Assembly (NCBI GenBank): GCA_049999725.1
Contig: JBNGIS010005907.1
Location: 1-22,838 of the forward strand
Reading direction: 5' to 3'
DNA length: 22,838 nt
DNA from: Haplomitrium mnioides
Lineage: Eukaryota > Marchantiophyta > Haplomitriopsida > Calobryales
The notes below the pieces were generated by a model that worked only from the letters and a program-made list of their open reading frames with translations, was not told where the DNA came from and did not search any database. The position numbers were made by a program, and so were the translations under genes. This document shows, in pieces, positions 19,264-22,838 of the stretch (position 1 is the first letter of the stretch; the number at the start of each line of letters is the position of its first letter).

Positions 19264-19970
19264 AACATCTGCTACTTTGAACCAAAAATAGACTACTCAA
19301 AACATGAACCTTTTTTTCAAAAAAAGACTTCATTTTCAAGCTTAAAAATAGAAAAAATGAGGCTACTTTTCAAAAACAAAAACTACGTGAGTTTTTGTGG
19401 TTTATTTTTGGCGGTTTTAACAAGCTTGATAGAGAGAAAAACAATTTTATTATACAAAATTAAATGATGTTCCTTGTTTTCATGAAAATAATAGAAATCT
19501 CGAAATCAATGAAAATTATAAAAATTGTGGTTTTTTTTTCACAAAAAACTTGGATTTTTGATTGATTGCATTTCAAAGACCAAAAATCGAAACATATGTT
19601 AGAATGAAGTTATTTTAAAATAAGTTTGGTTATTTAAACTTTATGCGCGCATATACATGGTGCCAATAAAAACTTACCTTTTGAAAAATAAATAGAAAAC
19701 TTGAGGAAAAGCGCATGAGATTTTGACTTGTGCATCAAAGTCTATGCATATACAGCGTTTCGAGTTCTAGATCCGAGTCTATGTGCACTTAAGGTTCAGA
19801 GTTTCGCAATGAACTCTAGGCATATCCATGACTTGGTTTTCTAGATCGGAACCTAAGAGTAAAAAGGGTTTTAAGTTCTACGTCGGAATCAAAGCGCGTA
19901 AGAGGTTTTGAGTTTTACGTCAAAGTCAACACTAGCAAATAACTAAGTAGTCAATTTGGGCAGATGCTTC
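19264..19970. repeat. 0.7-kb unit flanked by inverted copies of the transposon end (ends C and D)
   Basis: The left edge reads AACATCTGCTACTTTGAACC, then GACTACT (to 19297). The right edge (19938-19970), in reverse complement, reads GCATCTGC-CCAAATT-GACTACTTAGTTATT, lacking about nine bases of the core. A weaker extra copy of the left motif lies at 19362-19386. The interior is AT-rich with the usual palindromes (ATGCGCGCAT at 19643, TCTATGTGCAC near 19778) and no gene. It could be a short non-autonomous (MITE-like) derivative holding both ends, or the left terminal region of copy 2 with a subterminal inverted motif. Confidence 0.5.
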
Positions 19971-20152
19971 AACAATCCAAAAAATCTATACCAAAAGATT
20001 TAGTAGCCAAAACATTTAAGTTCTTCTAGCAAACAATAAGTAGGTGATGCAATAACACAAATAAACATTTTGGTTTTCAAATCATATAGGTTGCTTAATT
20101 TGTGCATGTATCTTATGTGATGTGAAACAGTTCTTTCTCATGGTCTAGGTGC

Positions 20153-21476
20153 TCAATCATAGATTTCTTGATATGTAGAAAGCATTTGTTCTACTGGAGC
20201 ATCTTTATTTAGCTGGTGAGGATCAAATTGATGGCTTAGATGAATGTTTTGAGAATCATTACAATTATTTGCAAATTGTAAATGTGGAAAGGTAAATTGT
20301 CCTAGTCTTTTTTTTTCAAGAATGTAAGCTGCAATCTCTTGTTGGGAAAAGAAAAATTCATTCCACTATTGAATATTAGAATTTGTAAAGAACTTGTGGT
20401 AGTTCTCATTTATGTTGTCCATTATTGCAAATACCACTTTCTTTGTGTCAACTTCTCTTTTTCCCTTTTGAGATAATTTGATTTCAAAATATGCCTTTAG
20501 AGAAATCATTATTGAACCTAAAATTTCTGTGTTCACTTCAAGTATACACTTGAGTTGACAAATATCATTCATAGATAACCAAAACTCATCTGCTAAAAAT
20601 TATTTGCTCTAAATCTTTGCCTTCAAGTTACTCAACTTGAACTCGAATTGTAAATTGAAGGTAATATCATGCATCTTTTGAGCCAGAGAGGGATATTGCT
20701 GCAAAAATAGTTTGAAATCCCAAGTTTGCATTAGAAGAGTTACTTGAGGTTTAGGATTATAAGACAATTGTAGCGCTTCGCTAAGACTTGTTATTGTAAA
20801 AGCTTTGACAAGTTTCAAATGTTTTGAAAATATGTTAAACATTTGATCGATTTGGTCATGAGTATGGTCGACTATGAGAAACCCCACCTTTATTTTTTGG
20901 AAACATTCTTGGCAATAAGAAGACTAAGATATCCACATACGATGGAATTCTTATTCTCTCGTGTCGTATTGTCTAACTAAATGTACAAGGTAGAAGGTAA
21001 CGACCCTTCAAAGTCATATAGTATTTTATTTAGCACTGTAAAAATCAAATTAGAGAAGTTTTTATAGGTTAAGAAGAGCCTCAATGAAAGAGCATGATTG
21101 AATATTTACGCACCAACAACAAGCACACTCATAAAAAAATCTTTATCAATGTTTTTTGGTGGTGAATGCCAATGTAGAATCATTGTTTTCTTTTGATTCA
21201 CTCTATTGATCACAATGCCCAAGTATTTTTTACCATCGTCATAACATTTTCTTTGATGGTTTGTAAGTTTTGTTTTTTCTTCCATTTTTTGGTCATGATG
21301 AAGAAACAATTAGCAATTATATTTGATTCCATCATCCAAAAGCACCAAAAAGATATGAATAAGTCTTTGAAACATGTCTTGATGTCTCGAATTTCAAAAT
21401 ATAACTTCAAGCGTAAAGAATATTCAAAGGAACATGAACAATAGTTTTGAATACAAAGGGTGAAAACTAAAAACAA
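20153..21476 (-). pseudogene. Candidate transposase: D-D-D RNase H-like nuclease family, copy 2
   Basis: Minus-strand order: HHDQKMEEKTKLTNHQRKCY, then INRVNQKKT (decayed DGMDQKKT, 21309-21106 frame), then LNKILYDFEGSLPSTLYI, then LDNTTRENKN at 20976-20947, and GYLSLLIAKNV. A one-base frameshift near 20890 follows, then GFLIVDHTHDQIDQMFNIF at the start of the 20887-20609 frame, PKPQVTLLMQTWDFKLFL, NLKAKI, DEFWLSMNDICQLKCILEV and a long C-terminal part ending STYQEIYD at a TGA (20155-20153). The third motif is better preserved than in copy 1. Stops in copy 2 face Trp and Gln codons in copy 1 (WSKQF), so each copy decayed independently. This copy shows the true C-terminus that copy 1 lacks. The upstream part is cut by the LTR at 21801. 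Confidence 0.6.
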
Positions 21477-21800
21477 CAGTTCAAAGTCTAGTTTTTACCC
21501 TTTAAATGTAAGAGAATCAGAATAACATTAGCAACAACTAGGTGACCATAAGAAACAAAGACCACTTATTTGTCTTTGAATCAACAAGTACAAGAGATTC
21601 CATAAGAGAAAAACAAAACATTTGCACCATTGGGATTATAAATTGGAACTACAATTTCTACGCTAGCTTTGACTCTATGAGCATATAAGATTCCAAAAAA
21701 CAATAACAAAACCTATGCGTGTATGGGATCAAAAGTAACAACATCATCTCATTGGCTTGCTTTGACTATAATTGCAACTCAAATTGAAAGAAACAAGAAC
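20506..21800. repeat. Repeat copy 2, paired with 3821-5119
   Basis: It is collinear with 3821-5119 in the same orientation and contains the core of the minus gene plus three to four degenerate 93-bp array units (21480-21800). Similarity ends within GAAAGAAACAAGAAC at 21800, where copy 1 continues with the next array sequence and copy 2 switches to TGTGGGATCA. The sharp break marks an insertion. Confidence 0.9.
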
Positions 21801-22823
21801 TGTGGGATCATAGTTCCTGACAAAAGGTCAGAAACGACTCAAAGGAGGTCTCTTCTGAGCAGTGGAGTGAGAGGGAAGTGGTAAAGGTTTAGTTTTGTGT
21901 ATAATGAGTGTAAAGTGTAAAAATGTATAAATAAGTACTGGTGAGTAAATTTTGAGATGTAGTTGGAAAGGAGAGAAGGCTAGGTGATGAGGAAGTTGAT
22001 TTCTTTTTCACGAAAGAAGAAGAAAAGGAAAAATATATTTTTGTATTGTAAAACTATTCTAGGTGTTGAGGTCCAAGGCTAGCCCCTATCAATCTACATG
22101 TGTGTTGATGGACAGCTTGCCTAGGAGCCAGTCAAAGTGTATCGAATGACAAGTTTCCCTTTTGTGCCATGAACTAGATCCGTCCAAGGGCAAGAAGTTA
22201 AGCGGTGGCTTTATACCCCTGTAGGGCTGCCTCTCGAAAGTGAGTTAGAGTCAAATGTTTATATAGTGTTTCTAGTTTATTGGAGAAGACTTATGGGATA
22301 AAGGGCAGGTCTCTGTTGCAACCACCCAAGAAGAAGCTGTGATCCGCGGACGAGCGATCGATTGTGGTGTTTGAGGAATTTGATGTGAAGAATTAATCTA
22401 TGTGGAGTTCGAAAGGAAAAGGGAGGATCGATTTGTAAGAAGGCTCCTCTTCTGTGATTGACGAGATCGATTGGTAGGAAGGAAAGATTTTCTTCTTTGA
22501 GGAAGAAATGTGAATGATTCATGATGGGATCTGTATATGAATGGAAGAATGAAAGTGAAGGCTGCAGACTGCGCTGAAAGCCCTGCGGAATATGAAATGT
22601 GATAAGGAAGAAAGCGATCAGCCTGTGCGATAATGAAATATGTGCTAAGAAGCGATCTGCTAAGAAGAAAAACGCCGGATGGTTAGAAATGCGGAAGCCA
22701 AGCTCTTGCGATGGAGAAGAAGGTCATGTCTTGGCAGTGGAAGAAGAACTTCAAATATGAATGCAAAGGGATATCTCTGCGAAGAGGAATTCAAGTAGCG
22801 ATGAAGGAGTGATGACTTGGCCA
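21801..22823 (+). mobile_element. 5' LTR of a retrotransposon inserted into repeat copy 2
   Basis: The left boundary is fixed by comparison with copy 1 and starts TG (TGTGGGATCATAG). The right end is CA at 22822-22823, followed at once by TGGTATCTGCGC, close to the initiator-Met primer-binding site seen in many plant elements. The length, 1023 bp, is normal for an LTR. A TATA box lies at 21926. The base composition is less AT-rich than the rest of the window, which fits a younger insertion. The body of the element lies off the window. No coding region is seen inside; a minus-strand frame at 22277-22522 is probably fortuitous. Confidence 0.6.
21926..21933 (+). promoter_or_regulatory. TATA box within the LTR
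   Basis: TATAAATA followed by AGTACTGG lies 125 bases from the LTR start and is the only good TATA match in the LTR. It would set the U3/R border about 30 bases downstream. Confidence 0.45.
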
Positions 22824-22835
22824 TGGTATCTGCGC
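22824..22835 (+). other. Primer-binding-site-like sequence
   Basis: TGGTATCTGCGC directly abuts the CA end of the proposed LTR. It differs at two positions from TGGTATCAGAGC, the usual complement of plant initiator methionine tRNA. The window ends three bases later, so downstream support cannot be checked. Confidence 0.45.
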
Positions 22836-22838
22836 GTG

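Noticed and set aside
22277-22522. Minus-strand 81-residue frame in the LTR
   Set aside because: Inside a non-coding LTR, with no recognisable domain.
1-22838. tRNA, rRNA or other structured RNA genes
   Set aside because: No cloverleaf with A/B boxes or rRNA-like stretch was recognised on either strand by eye.

Overview
The window is an AT-rich, repeat-dominated stretch of nuclear DNA with no intact gene. It most resembles the decayed intergenic space of a large land-plant genome. The evidence is plant-type Ty3/gypsy gag, protease, reverse transcriptase, RNase H and integrase remnants full of G-to-A/C-to-T type stops, intron-like gaps inside coding remnants, and large non-coding spacers. A gymnosperm is possible, but the sequence alone does not fix the lineage.

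Layout: 1-178 is the right-hand end of an element that lies mostly off the window. 984-2177 is a Ty3/gypsy integrase pseudogene read in one frame with about ten stops. It is followed by unidentified broken reading frames and a coiled coil to 3820. 3821-12712 is a left-truncated copy of what I read as a two-gene DNA transposon. 12713-19263 is a second Ty3/gypsy element (U3-like region, leader, gag, protease, RT, RNase H) whose integrase is missing. 19264-19970 is bounded by inverted copies of the transposon end motif. 20153-21800 is a second copy of the minus-strand transposon gene. 21801-22823 looks like a younger LTR inserted into that copy, with a primer-binding-site-like sequence at 22824.

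The main discovery candidate is the element at 3821-12712. It carries two divergent, intron-containing genes. The minus-strand gene (7099 to 3821) keeps three spaced motifs that match a poorly characterised eukaryotic family: a decayed DGMDQKKT box, LDN-T-RENKN, and a VxHTHDxIDQ box. I read these as an RNase H-fold (DDE/DDD) nuclease, that is, a candidate transposase. The plus-strand gene (7691 to 11826) contains a ParB-like segment (PLIFL...YDIVGGNHS) and, further on, a segment with a DxxYG motif resembling N6-adenine methyltransferases. Intron-like gaps in both genes are filled with short palindromes built on ATGCGYGCAT or GTCCATGCATGGAC, including a 93-bp tandem array. An end motif, AACA-N3-GCTACTTTGAACC, occurs at 178, 12712 and 19264 and in decayed form at 19970, in orientations expected for terminal inverted repeats.

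Family assignments were made by eye from memory of protein families; no search was run. The Ty3/gypsy calls are firm. The ParB-like and D-D-D calls are reasonable, and the methyltransferase call is tentative.
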